A stretch of DNA of 64,000 nucleotides from Vreelandella piezotolerans. Its GTDB lineage: Bacteria > Pseudomonadota > Gammaproteobacteria > Pseudomonadales > Halomonadaceae. The notes beneath the pieces are model-generated. The model was not told where the DNA came from. It searched no databases and saw only the letters and a program-made list of their open reading frames with translations. Where the stretch lies: NCBI RefSeq assembly GCF_012427705.1, contig NZ_CP048602.1, forward strand, positions 2,914,001 to 2,978,000, given 5' to 3'. The translations under genes and the position numbers were made by a program. Positions 39,496 through 48,527 of the stretch are shown piece by piece; the stretch's first letter is position 1; each line of letters opens with the position of its first letter.

Positions 39496-39717
39496 GAGAA
39501 ATCATTGACTCGATATGTCATATAAAAAGGTGAGATAACCGCTGACGACGTCTGTAAGGAAACGGGCGTCTGGGTCACCCATTGGCGAATCAGTGTAACC
39601 TCACATGGCGATGTCTTCGAGAGCACTCGAAGTACAGCTGGGTTCGCGAGCAGGGGTCAATCGTAGGTTAACGTGCATGAAAGCGACACCCTGCGCGCAG
39701 TTAGAGAGATGACCACT

Positions 39718-40419
39718 ATGACAACGAAAAGAAAGCATCAAAACGGTATGTGCGGCACGTCTTGGCCATGTCTCATCATGACGTTCTTAATCAGCGTTAA
39801 CATCACTCATCACGCCTCGGCGCAAGAAGTACGCTTTACACCAGAGCGAATCATGACATGGCCAACGCGCAGCTTCGCTGGGGAAACGCGCTACCGCGTG
39901 GTGGAAAAATCCGGCCAGCGCGTGCTTCAAGCAGACGCCTTGGGGCAAGCCTCCGCTCGCTATCTTGAGCGAACCATCGACCTAAACGCCACACCGTATC
40001 TGCACTGGTGCTGGCAAGTTAGCACTACCTACCCGGGGCTTGACGAAACGACCAAAGCGGGCGACGACTACCCCGCAAGAGTATACGTTGCCCGAAAAAC
40101 AGGCCTATTGCCCTGGCAAGTGGAATCCGTGAATTACGTTTGGGCGTCTGAGCAGCCGCAGGGAGCTCATTGGCCCAATGCGTTTACTGACCGCGCTCAG
40201 CTTCTGGCACTGCAAAGCGGCGAACACAATGTCGGCCAGTGGCAGGCGGAAGTACGCGACGTGCGCGCCGACTATCGCGCCCTGTTCGGCAGCGCGCCCG
40301 ATGAGGTTCACGGCATCGCTTTAATGAGCGACGGCGATAACGCTGGCGGCAGCGCAATAGCTTGGTTCACCCACTTGGGGTTCTCCGCCGATGCCACCCC
40401 ACCTACCTGCCCATACTAG
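39718..40419 (+). CDS. Exported DUF3047 protein
   Basis: A secreted protein of unknown function, about 233 residues from ATG 39718 (ATG 39709 is also possible). A signal peptide runs through WPCLIMTFLISVNITHHASAQ, then the DUF3047 domain with YLHWCWQVSTTYPG, DDYPARVYVA and a late GIALMSDGDNAGGSAIAWF. The family is common next to electron-transport or periplasmic genes, but no function is established. It is a stand-alone gene; a perfect inverted repeat follows it at 40463-40485. Confidence 0.83.
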   Translation: MTTKRKHQNGMCGTSWPCLIMTFLISVNITHHASAQEVRFTPERIMTWPTRSFAGETRYRVVEKSGQRVLQADALGQASARYLERTIDLNATPYLHWCWQVSTTYPGLDETTKAGDDYPARVYVARKTGLLPWQVESVNYVWASEQPQGAHWPNAFTDRAQLLALQSGEHNVGQWQAEVRDVRADYRALFGSAPDEVHGIALMSDGDNAGGSAIAWFTHLGFSADATPPTCPY

Positions 40420-40462
40420 TCAACATATGTTAAAACAGATACTGCACGCTACCCATGTGACA

Positions 40463-40485
40463 TTTTGTATCACACTGATACAAAA
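40463..40485. promoter_or_regulatory. Perfect 10-base inverted repeat upstream of the chemotaxis gene
   Basis: The arms TTTTGTATCA and TGATACAAAA flank CAC. The centre also fits the T-N11-A form of LysR-type boxes (TATCA, three bases, TGATA). It is 69 bases before ATG 40554 and 44 bases after the DUF3047 stop. It could be an operator or, less likely without a long T-run, a terminator. Confidence 0.5.
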
Positions 40486-40553
40486 CAGTGTTTTCTATAA
40501 GAAACTGGTCTACTCTTAGCGGATTTATAATAACGTGATTGAGAGTCTGTCCC

Positions 40554-41821
40554 ATGTTTAGCCCCTTCCCCTCTGATAACTTGCGCGACGCCCTGGCGCA
40601 ACATACGGCCTGCATTTACTTCACTCCCGCAGGCATCATTCAAGATGCCAGCCCGCAGTTTCTGGAAACGGTGGGTTACTCCCTGGCAGAGATCAAAGGT
40701 CAGCATCACCGTCTTTTATGCTATCCAGAGGCTACTCAGAGCCCAGCCTATGCCACCTTTTGGGAAGCACTCGCCGCAGGAGAGCGTCAGCAAGGTCGTT
40801 TCCGGCGCACAATGCCCACGGTGAGGAAGTGTGGCTAGAGGCCACTTATGTACCTATTAAAAATCGTCGTGGCAAGGTCGTACAGGTGTTCAAAGTGGCC
40901 ACTGATGTCACCGAAAAACACCAGCGTGCCGCCCGTGAACGCGCTATTTTACAGGCGCTGGATAGCTCCATGGCAGTCATCGAATTTACCCCAGACGGTT
41001 ACATCTTGGATGCTAACCGTAACTTCGAGCAGGCCATGGGCTATTCGCTAGGTGACATTCGTGGCAAGCATCACCGTATGTTTTGTACGAAGGAGTTCTA
41101 CCAGCAGCGCCCAGACCTCTGGAAACAGCTCGCCAACGGTGAGTTCAAGCAAGGCAAGTTCATGCGCTTGAACGCAAAGGGTCGCGTGGTATGGCTGGAA
41201 GCCACGTACAACCCCATCGTGGACGATGATGGCAAGGTGGTGAAGGTGGTGAAATTCGCCACGGACATTACCCGTGCCATGGAAGCATCCGAAGCCGCTC
41301 GCGCGACCGTGGGTAGCGCCCGCGTGTCGTCTCATCAGACCCAGCGCATTGCGCAAGAGGGACTCGAGCATCTGCGAAATGTCCTCTCTCACTTTCAGCA
41401 TGCCAGCCACACGCTGGGAGACGCGCAGCGCCTGATTAGCGACCTAAACAAACAGGCAGAGCAAATCAACAAAACGGCCAACACGATTGCTCAAATTGCC
41501 AGCCAAACTAACTTGCTTTCCCTCAATGCTGCCGTGGAAGCCGCCCGTGCGGGTGAACAAGGGCGTGGTTTTGCTGTCGTGGCTAACGAGGTTCGCCAGC
41601 TCGCCCGAGGCTCAAGCGACGCCGTCAACGAGATCACCCGAGTGCTCAAAGAGAATAGCGCTCTGGTGCTGCGCACCACTGAGGCGATGCAACAGGTCGT
41701 GGAGCAGGGGCAAACCAGCCAGACCAGCGTGCAGGAGATCGAGGCGATCGTGAACGACATTCTTCAGGGGGCACAAAGCGTTTCTCACTCCATCGAACAC
41801 CTGACGCTCGAACCTGCATGA
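40554..41821 (+). pseudogene. BdlA-like PAS-PAS-methyl-accepting chemotaxis protein, frameshifted
   Basis: The frame from ATG 40554 encodes a first PAS domain ([21 protein letters not shown]) and stops at 40838. The rest of that PAS domain ([18 protein letters not shown]), a second PAS domain ([21 protein letters not shown]) and the chemoreceptor signalling domain ([25 protein letters not shown]) continue in another frame to 41821. The two PAS copies align so well that the lesion can be placed at a missing base near 40812-40815, just after GRFRR. Restored length would be about 422 residues, close to Pseudomonas BdlA (417), a soluble receptor that controls biofilm dispersal. There are no membrane helices. 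It is either a recent inactivation or a sequencing error. Confidence 0.85.
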
Positions 41822-41842
41822 CGGTGACGCCCTATGAACACG

Positions 41843-41876
41843 AAAGCCCCGCCAGCTTGCGCTGACGGGGCTTTTA
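41843..41876. terminator. Bidirectional terminator between chemotaxis gene and peroxiredoxin
   Basis: AAAGCCCCG at 41844-41852 pairs with CGGGGCTTT at 41866-41874, extended by CAGC/GCTG with one imperfect pair and a TTGC loop. A- and T-rich flanks serve both converging transcripts. Confidence 0.88.
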
Positions 41877-41895
41877 ACACGTGCTATCGGCGTGC

Positions 41896-42546
41896 TTAAC
41901 GCAGCTTGGTCTTGCGCAGGTAAGGCAGCACGGCATCAAACTCACCAAACTTCTGCTTGGCATCCTCGTCGGAGACACTGGGTGGAATGATGACATCCTG
42001 TCCGACCGTCCAATCCGCCGGGGTGGCGATGCCATGCTTCGCGGTGGTTTGCAACGCATCCAACGCCCGCAAAATCTCCGCAAAGTTACGGCCAACGGTC
42101 ATCGGGTAGGTCATGGAAAGCTTGAGCTGCTTGTCCGGGCCGATGATGAAGACCGAACGCACCGTGGCGCTATCGGCGGGCGTGCGGCCATCAGGCAGGT
42201 AGGCATCTTCCGGCAGCATATCGAACAGCTTGGAGACCTTGAGACCTTCGTCGGCAATGATCGGGAAGCCGACGCTGCTGCCGCTCACGGTTTCGATGTC
42301 GCCCGCCCAGCGCTTGTGATCCTCTACACCATCGACGGACACACCGATGACCTTGGTGCCACGCTTTTCCCACTCGGCACTTAGCGTTGCGACGGCGCCG
42401 AACTCCGTAGTGCACACCGGCGTGAAATCTTTCGGATGTGAGAACAGAATCGCCCAGTTGTCGCCGATCCAATCGTGAAAATGGATCGGCCCGTGGCTCG
42501 TCTCTGCTTCGAAATCAGGCACGACTGCATTGATACGTAATGACAT
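41896..42546 (-). CDS. 1-Cys peroxiredoxin (Prx6 family)
   Basis: Reduces hydroperoxides through a single peroxidatic cysteine. The 216 residues carry FSHPKDFTPVCTTEFGAV with the peroxidatic Cys near 48, the long C-terminal extension of the Prx6 group, and YPMTVGRNFAEILRALDALQ. The N-terminus RINAVVPDFEAETSHGPIHFHDWIGD is typical of bacterial Prx6 proteins. It is expressed alone, about 100 bases from the CNNM gene upstream. Confidence 0.94.
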   Translation of the reverse strand: MSLRINAVVPDFEAETSHGPIHFHDWIGDNWAILFSHPKDFTPVCTTEFGAVATLSAEWEKRGTKVIGVSVDGVEDHKRWAGDIETVSGSSVGFPIIADEGLKVSKLFDMLPEDAYLPDGRTPADSATVRSVFIIGPDKQLKLSMTYPMTVGRNFAEILRALDALQTTAKHGIATPADWTVGQDVIIPPSVSDEDAKQKFGEFDAVLPYLRKTKLR

Positions 42547-42648
42547 CGTTGCTCCTCGTTAAAATGAAGTGGTTCTCATACCATATATGACTTTCAACGC
42601 CTTCACTATAGAACGTTTAGTGCTAAAGCAATGAAATGATGGCAGCGT

Positions 42649-43686
42649 TCACTCGGCCGGTTTTACCTCTTTCTCTTCGCGTTTGATCCGCTTAACCCAG
42701 CGCTGTTTTGCATAATGGCGCAAGTTCGCCACGCTATCGGTCTCATCGACGATATCTTGACCCAGGATGGTTTCGATAATGTCCTCCAGGGTGATCAGAC
42801 CCACGAAGGTACCGTGCTCATCGTAGACCACGCGCATATGAAGGTGATCTTTCAACATGGAGGTGAAGACCTGCTCCACATTATTGGAGACGTCGACGCT
42901 GCCGATGGGATGCATCAATTCACGCATCGTCTTGGTGTCATCGGCGTGGTACATATCCGATTTATGCACATAGCCAAACGCCTGCTCGCCGTTATCCATC
43001 ACCGGAAAGCGTGTGAATGGCGCCTTTCCGTACTGCTCGTCGAACTCGCTGACGGTCATGTTGGGTGGCACGGTCTCACATACGGTGCGTGGCGTCATAG
43101 CCTTGTTCACCGTAATATCGTGCAGGTTGAGCATGTTGATGATGGTGCGTGATTCGTCAGCATCCAACACCTCCTCTTCGAGCCCCACCCGCGCCAATAC
43201 TTTAATTTCGTCACGCAAATCCACGTCATGTTCAGATTTACCTAGACGGCGAGTAATCTGCTCTGACATCCAAATGAACGGTAGTAACCCTACGATCATT
43301 GGATTGAGGAGTTTTGGCAATACAGGGGCCAAACCACGCCAGTAGGTCGCACCAATCGTTTTGGGGATGATCTCTGAAAGGATCAGAATCAACATGGTCA
43401 TGACCGCAGACACGATCGCAATGGAAGACTCGCCGAACACCACCGCCGCCTGGGCACCGACAGCCGTGGCACCGACGGTATGCGCAATCGTATTGAGCGT
43501 CAGAATCGCCGCCAGGGGCCTATCGATATTGGTTTTTAACTTGGTCAGCGCGGTATGTAGCTTTGGATTGTCTTCTTTTTGCTTGGCAATATAGCTCGGC
43601 GTAATCGACAGCAGCGCTGCCTCAAGGATGGAACACAGGAAGGAAAACGCGATTGAAAGGGTAGCAATCGTGATGAGGAGGAACAT
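42649..43686 (-). CDS. CNNM/CorC-family membrane protein (DUF21 + CBS pair)
   Basis: A 345-residue protein of the HlyC/CorC or CNNM family; members act in magnesium or cobalt homeostasis. The N-terminal DUF21 domain has about four hydrophobic segments (1-175), including SFLCSILEAALLSITPSY and ILILSEIIPKTIGATYW. Two CBS domains follow (about 195-315): MTPRTVCETVPPNMTVSEF and VVYDEHGTFVGLITLEDIIETILG. The CorC_HlyC C-terminal domain is absent, which is common. Its older name, hemolysin, is misleading. Confidence 0.9.
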   Translation of the reverse strand: MFLLITIATLSIAFSFLCSILEAALLSITPSYIAKQKEDNPKLHTALTKLKTNIDRPLAAILTLNTIAHTVGATAVGAQAAVVFGESSIAIVSAVMTMLILILSEIIPKTIGATYWRGLAPVLPKLLNPMIVGLLPFIWMSEQITRRLGKSEHDVDLRDEIKVLARVGLEEEVLDADESRTIINMLNLHDITVNKAMTPRTVCETVPPNMTVSEFDEQYGKAPFTRFPVMDNGEQAFGYVHKSDMYHADDTKTMRELMHPIGSVDVSNNVEQVFTSMLKDHLHMRVVYDEHGTFVGLITLEDIIETILGQDIVDETDSVANLRHYAKQRWVKRIKREEKEVKPAE

Positions 43687-43760
43687 GGAAGCTCTTGGTA
43701 ATGGGTGAAATAGCCTTATAGAGACTCAACAGTGGGCTGTCAATCACTAGCTTAGGCAAT

Positions 43761-43979
43761 TCATTGCAGCACGGCTAGCCCACCTATGTAAAATGTGTCG
43801 ATATGCTCGGCATATGCCATCTCACCCGATAAACCATCGTTTTGACCGAGAGAGGGAACCAGCGCAATGGGAAGTTCGAAAAAGTCTGCGACGGAAGCAA
43901 TGAGCTTATCCAGTGCGTCGGTGTCGACGTCAAGAGACAACTTATAGTGACGAATGTGTTGCCAGCGCTTGTTGAGCAT
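43761..43979 (-). CDS. Small hypothetical protein
   Basis: A 72-residue product from ATG 43979 with AGGA eight bases upstream; a longer frame to 44021 has no ribosome-binding site. It has no signal peptide or membrane segment and reads HYKLSLDVDTDALDKLIASV in the middle, with an alternating hydrophobic pattern that could fold as beta-alpha-beta. I do not recognise the family. Coding character is modest, so existence is supported mainly by the start signals and the lack of another gene between CNNM and the TetR regulator. Confidence 0.5.
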   Translation of the reverse strand: MLNKRWQHIRHYKLSLDVDTDALDKLIASVADFFELPIALVPSLGQNDGLSGEMAYAEHIDTFYIGGLAVLQ

Positions 43980-44294
43980 TACATTATATCCTGGTGGCAT
44001 CGACCCAGTTGCCCACATCATAGGCTAGCTATACTTTATCTCGCGCCTGGGTTGCACTGTCAATTGGTAAAACGCCTCGTTTTCTAAGCACCGTACTTTT
44101 AGATACTTACTTCAAAAAATGATGATTTTTAGCATTGATGAAACACAAGGAGTGATGCGACCAGTGTGCAATTAGGCTAAAACCTAAAGAGCAATGAAAT
44201 AGCAAAAGAACCAAGCGGACACTTTTTATTATATGCTTCATCAAATATTTAGCTGCGCTGATAGGCGTACTGCACATGCACAAGTACGTGCACC

Positions 44295-44888
44295 TTAGCG
44301 GCTCGCCAGCGTGCGTAATACATGTTCGACCTGCGCTTTCGCTTGCTGTTGATTGACACCACTTTTGAGTAGTAACCGCAGCCCTGACATAGAGAGCGTC
44401 AAGAAATACGCCAAGCTGCCTGCATCATGTCCCGGAGAGATAGCGCCTTCTTGCTGTGCTTGTTCAATCACCGTAACGAAGAAATCGGTGATGGCCTGAA
44501 CACTTTGCTTGGCCGCCTGGGCCTCTGCGCTGTCACCGTTACCCAACTCAGTGGCCGAGTTGAATATCAAGCAGCCCAACGCCGCTTGCTCGCTCTCTGC
44601 CTGCTCGGCAGTGCGTGTCAGTAAATTGTCGATAAAGTGCCAAGCGCTCTCTTGTTGAGCGAGCAATGTCGCTAACTCTCCCAAAAGCTGATCCCGGTAA
44701 CGTGTCAGCGCTTCGGTAAAAAGCGCTTCTTTACTGCCATAGGTATGATAGAGGCTACTGCGGGAAATGTTCATGGCACTCAGCAAATCGCGCAGCGATG
44801 TATGATGGTAGCCCGAACGCCAAAAGGATTGCATAGCAGCACTCAATGCGGCTTCTGGCTCATGCTGCATCGGTCTTCCAACACCCAT
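44295..44888 (-). CDS. TetR/AcrR-family transcriptional regulator
   Basis: A 197-residue repressor. The HTH is in the first 50 residues (MQSFWRSGYHHTSLRDLLSAMNISRSSLYHTYGSKEALF), typical of the TetR group found near efflux or quinone reductase genes. The C-terminal ligand domain contains LLTRTAEQAESEQAALGCLIFN, a stretch of the TetR_C_33-like type. No obvious target gene adjoins it on either side, and I find no palindrome in its own upstream region. Confidence 0.9.
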   Translation of the reverse strand: MGVGRPMQHEPEAALSAAMQSFWRSGYHHTSLRDLLSAMNISRSSLYHTYGSKEALFTEALTRYRDQLLGELATLLAQQESAWHFIDNLLTRTAEQAESEQAALGCLIFNSATELGNGDSAEAQAAKQSVQAITDFFVTVIEQAQQEGAISPGHDAGSLAYFLTLSMSGLRLLLKSGVNQQQAKAQVEHVLRTLASR

Positions 44889-44981
44889 GTATCTACCCCA
44901 CTGCCTGTCTGACTCATTAGCGGCCTAATATACCATGGGCGGTCTCGTTTGCGATGGCCACGCTTTCCTCATACCCCAAAT

Positions 44982-45002
44982 GCCCGCACGACATGTGCGG
45001 GC
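44982..45002 (-). terminator. Terminator after the rhodanese gene
   Basis: On the minus strand GCCCGCAC pairs with GTGCGGGC around a five-base loop, followed by ATTTGG. It lies 11 bases beyond the stop codon of the leftward sulfurtransferase gene. Confidence 0.7.
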
Positions 45003-45012
45003 TATAAAAGGC

Positions 45013-45969
45013 TTAGTTGAGCAGCTCACGTACCTGCTTGATGCCTTCACGGGCAAGCTGTACCGGGCGGGAGTCGCTGATGGTCCAGGCGGCCATGGAG
45101 CCGTCGTACATGGCGATATTCTCAAATCCGGCCACTTCACTGAGCACAAACCAGTCGGTCGCCGCCCAATGCCCGGTATTGCAAAACGCGATGGTGTGCT
45201 CACGGCTATCGAGATCGGCTTCATTGATGCGTGATTGCAGACTTTCCACATCCAGGTAGTAAGCACCGTTTTGAACGTTTAAGTGGCTTTGGTGCGGTAG
45301 GCTTCGTGCCCCTGGTATCGTGCCTGCCACTCGTGCGGCGGGTGATTTATTCTCACCAGAAAAATAGTCAGAGGGTCGTGCGTCTACCAACTGTGCCTGC
45401 TCTTCTCGTGCTGCCTCTACCTCTTCCGTGCTGGCCACTAACTGCTCCCGTAACGACGCTTCGAAGCTGGTCGAGTCAACAGCACTTGGTTCACCGCTGG
45501 CAACGTCATAGCCCTGCTGCTGCCAGCCTGCAAAGCCACCGTTCAAAATTGCCACGTCATCGTGACCTAATACTTTCAAGGTCCAATAGATCCTGGCTGC
45601 ACTGCCAAAGTCCGTCGGTCCCGTACCTGCTGGCACGATGACTACATCGCTATCGTTGCTGATGCCCAAACTACCGATCAATGCTTCCAGGTCATCGACC
45701 TCGGGCATTAGCCCCGCCACGCTGTCACGAGTTTCACGCCAGCCGTCATCGGTGTAGCTGGTGTAACGGCTGCCCGGTATGCGCGCTTCTCGAAAGCTAT
45801 CTTCATCTCCGCCGTTATCGATGGAGGAACGAACGTCCAAAATCACCAGCGATGGCTCATCTTTGTGGGTATCTAACCACTGCGCATCCACAAGGGGCGC
45901 CATTTCCAACGCTTGCGCTTGGGCAACCACACTGAAGACACCAACGACACTGATAACGCTGCGTTTCAT
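45013..45969 (-). CDS. Exported two-domain rhodanese (sulfurtransferase)
   Basis: A periplasmic protein of 318 residues from ATG 45969 (AGGAG about eight bases upstream). The signal peptide ends near AQALE. Two rhodanese domains follow: the first (about 25-140) has VPAGTGPTDFGSA at its active-site position and no cysteine; the second (about 165-310) has the catalytic Cys263 in AFCNTGHWAATDW. The loop sequence differs from thiosulfate and mercaptopyruvate sulfurtransferases (CRxGxT/CGSGVT), so the sulfur donor is uncertain. It is divergent from the ligase gene at 46161. Confidence 0.87.
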   Translation of the reverse strand: MKRSVISVVGVFSVVAQAQALEMAPLVDAQWLDTHKDEPSLVILDVRSSIDNGGDEDSFREARIPGSRYTSYTDDGWRETRDSVAGLMPEVDDLEALIGSLGISNDSDVVIVPAGTGPTDFGSAARIYWTLKVLGHDDVAILNGGFAGWQQQGYDVASGEPSAVDSTSFEASLREQLVASTEEVEAAREEQAQLVDARPSDYFSGENKSPAARVAGTIPGARSLPHQSHLNVQNGAYYLDVESLQSRINEADLDSREHTIAFCNTGHWAATDWFVLSEVAGFENIAMYDGSMAAWTISDSRPVQLAREGIKQVRELLN

Positions 45970-46160
45970 GGAGACAACTCCTCTGCCAGGAAGGAACGAT
46001 TGGTACAATACTCTTATCATGCGCTATAAAGAGAGAAGCTGACAATAGAGTTTGGCTATATGGCACTCGCCAAGGGCCCAGGAAAATAATCTGCGTGACG
46101 TTGTAAGTATTTTGAACGTGGCCTCACTGAACATAAGCACAATGCAACAGGAGCACTGCT

Positions 46161-48473
46161 ATGCCCCCTTCCACCCCACGCTCGTCTGAGTCAGCGCCAA
46201 CCTTCTGGCTCAGCGGTAAGCGCCATGCCGAGCAGGATCATTTTTTCCGTCGCACCTTAGAAGCTCAGCAGTGGAAGGAAGGGGATGAATGCCACTGGCA
46301 GGCCGCTTGGGTAACCGGCATGCCGTTGAAGAGTGCTTTCCGGCACACCTCGCCCACGTGCAAAATGAACCATATTCCTGGTAATGCGGCACTCACCGTC
46401 AAGAGCCGCTTGCACGAAAGCCTGAGCGGCTTGCGCGAGCGCATGCGTCACGCCTTCGGGGATGACCATGAGACCGTGGCGCGGCTAGACTTTTTTCCGC
46501 GTGCCTATGAAATGCCTCACGACTACCCGGCCTTGATCGAAGATGCCTCGGCAAATCCGCATAAACACTGGATTTTAAAGCCCACCAACGCTTCCAAAGG
46601 GCAGGGTGTTCGTGTCCTCAAGGACCCCACCACCGCCCCTCTTACCCCCAACTGGCTGGTGCAAGAGTACGTCGCGAACCCGCATACCATTCGCGGGCAC
46701 AAGTACGTGCTGCGTCTTTATATGTTGATCGCCAGTATCGATCCGCTGCGGGTGTACCTGTATGACCAGGGCTTTGCCAAGCTAGCCTCTGAGCCCTGGG
46801 ATCCCGACGACATCGACAACCCCTTTAGTCAGTTAACCAACCCAGATATCAATGCCTTAAATATCGAGGCTGAGATCCCTGTCGAGTTTATTGATCTAGA
46901 ACGCTACCGAGAGTGGTTACGCGATCAGGGACATGATGATGACGTGCTGTTCCACCAGCTGCGGGACCTTGCCACGCTCACGGCGCTCTCGGCAGCGGAT
47001 ACCATGCGGTTACGCACCCAAGAAGAAGGTGCAGACCCTATGGGCTGTTACGAGCTAATTGGCTTGGACTGCTTGGTGGATGATCAGCTGAAGCCGTGGA
47101 TTTTGGAGTGTAATTTAAGCCCGTCGCTCGGTATCTGCGCGAAACCAGAGCATGGGGGTACCGTCGAAGAGGCGGTGAAAGGCGCCCTAGTGAGCGATAT
47201 GCTCAGCCTTGTAGGGCTCTACCCACGGGTGACACCTCCCTATATAGACGCAGAAGCGCTGGCCGCTGAACGCAAGCGCTCAGGAGGATTTGTGCCTCTC
47301 TATCCTGCGGCCACCTTAGAGGCCACGCTGGGTTACTTACCGTTCATCGGACTCCCCAGCCTCGCCGATTACCAGCTGGCTTCACCTGAGCTTCAGCAAG
47401 CTATCGCGTTTCGTGCTCACGGAGTGAGTGAGCTGATTGAAGGCGACCAACTGGCGCTGTATCACCACCCAAGCGGCCTCTACTACCAGTTAAACGATAG
47501 CGCTGCCTTGATGTGGCTACTGGCTAGCGAGGGCGAGTCTATCGAGCAGATGATCGTGCACCTCATCGCCGCCAGCGGGGGGCAAATAGCAAAAGAGCAG
47601 TTGATGGCCGACCTATGGGCAACGTTAACCCCTTGGTACCAGCAAGGTCTCTTGACACTGCATACGGCTACTTCAGACGAGCCCAAGGTCTATTCAGAGC
47701 GCACAGCATCTACCGCGTGGCACACCACCTTTTATTTTGCAGGGCGGCAGTGGCTATTAACGGCCCCTAGCGGTGCTATCGCGGAGCATTTAGCGCGCGC
47801 CTTATCGCCATTGGCGAAAGGCATGCATGACGCCGCCTTACCCGCCGAGCCTTTACACCTGTTAGAAAGCGCCAACGGTTACTGCCTCACCAACCATAGC
47901 CGCGTCATCAGTGCTCGCCTTAAACGGCCCGATATTCTGGATGCCATCACCCGCTACTGCATGAAGACTGCGTCTCGTGCGGGCGAGTTAACGCTCGACA
48001 TCGCGCTACTGGGCAATACCCAGCAGCAATTCGCCTGCGTGTTACCCGCCCAAATATCCCCAGGCGTACTCGATACACTGGCGCAAGTGGCCACGCAGCA
48101 CGGCTTGAGCGTCACCCGTGGGGCACGACTGTCCCCACAGTCACCCGCGCGCCTTGTTCCACTGAATCTTCCGCTCAGTGATCACGATTGGACGCCTCTG
48201 CCTCATCAGCCCTTAGAGACACCTCCCGTCATCGTCCTCTCCGCGGATGCCGAAACGCTGCCCGAGCCGCTCACTTCTTTGTCTTTACTAGGCGCGCTGT
48301 TACCGACAGCGTATGAAACAGAACACCACCTCAGCGCCGAATCGCTTCATGCGCTGCACACGCTGTGTCAGCGCTCAGAGCAGGTATCGCTTAGCTTGGC
48401 TTCTCAGGGTCATGATCTGGACGCATGGCTGAGCCGCCACGTATTACAACCCACTTCCCATGCCGCTGTGTAG
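46161..48473 (+). CDS. Tubulin-tyrosine-ligase-like ATP-grasp protein with PqqD-like domain
   Basis: A 770-residue cytoplasmic enzyme. Residues about 60-370 form a full TTL-type ATP-grasp ligase: HWILKPTNASKGQGVRVL (135-152), LVQEYVANPHTIRGHKYVLR (167-186), ELIGLDCLVDD and PWILECNLSPSLG (312-324). These match eukaryotic TTLLs, which add Tyr, Glu or Gly to protein tails. Residues about 420-500 (LALYHHPSGLYYQLNDSAAL, ending ALTPWYQQGLL) look like PqqD, the fold that grips leader peptides in RiPP enzymes. Residues 510-770 are unassigned; GRQWLLTAPSGAIAEHL resembles HPr-kinase-like domains of peptide clusters but lacks a P-loop Lys. The peptide gene starts 54 bases downstream. I infer leader-guided amino-acid ligation to the acidic tail encoded there; the substrate is untested. 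Confidence 0.85.
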   Translation: MPPSTPRSSESAPTFWLSGKRHAEQDHFFRRTLEAQQWKEGDECHWQAAWVTGMPLKSAFRHTSPTCKMNHIPGNAALTVKSRLHESLSGLRERMRHAFGDDHETVARLDFFPRAYEMPHDYPALIEDASANPHKHWILKPTNASKGQGVRVLKDPTTAPLTPNWLVQEYVANPHTIRGHKYVLRLYMLIASIDPLRVYLYDQGFAKLASEPWDPDDIDNPFSQLTNPDINALNIEAEIPVEFIDLERYREWLRDQGHDDDVLFHQLRDLATLTALSAADTMRLRTQEEGADPMGCYELIGLDCLVDDQLKPWILECNLSPSLGICAKPEHGGTVEEAVKGALVSDMLSLVGLYPRVTPPYIDAEALAAERKRSGGFVPLYPAATLEATLGYLPFIGLPSLADYQLASPELQQAIAFRAHGVSELIEGDQLALYHHPSGLYYQLNDSAALMWLLASEGESIEQMIVHLIAASGGQIAKEQLMADLWATLTPWYQQGLLTLHTATSDEPKVYSERTASTAWHTTFYFAGRQWLLTAPSGAIAEHLARALSPLAKGMHDAALPAEPLHLLESANGYCLTNHSRVISARLKRPDILDAITRYCMKTASRAGELTLDIALLGNTQQQFACVLPAQISPGVLDTLAQVATQHGLSVTRGARLSPQSPARLVPLNLPLSDHDWTPLPHQPLETPPVIVLSADAETLPEPLTSLSLLGALLPTAYETEHHLSAESLHALHTLCQRSEQVSLSLASQGHDLDAWLSRHVLQPTSHAAV

Positions 48474-48527
48474 CGGTGGGTAAGAGGCGCCATTTGGCGC
48501 AATAATCGCGACCATAGGAGAACGACC

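Noticed and set aside
44022..44294. A+T-rich gap as a possible tRNA or sRNA locus
   Set aside because: No cloverleaf, no strong hairpin followed by a T-run, and no promoter-like pair could be identified.
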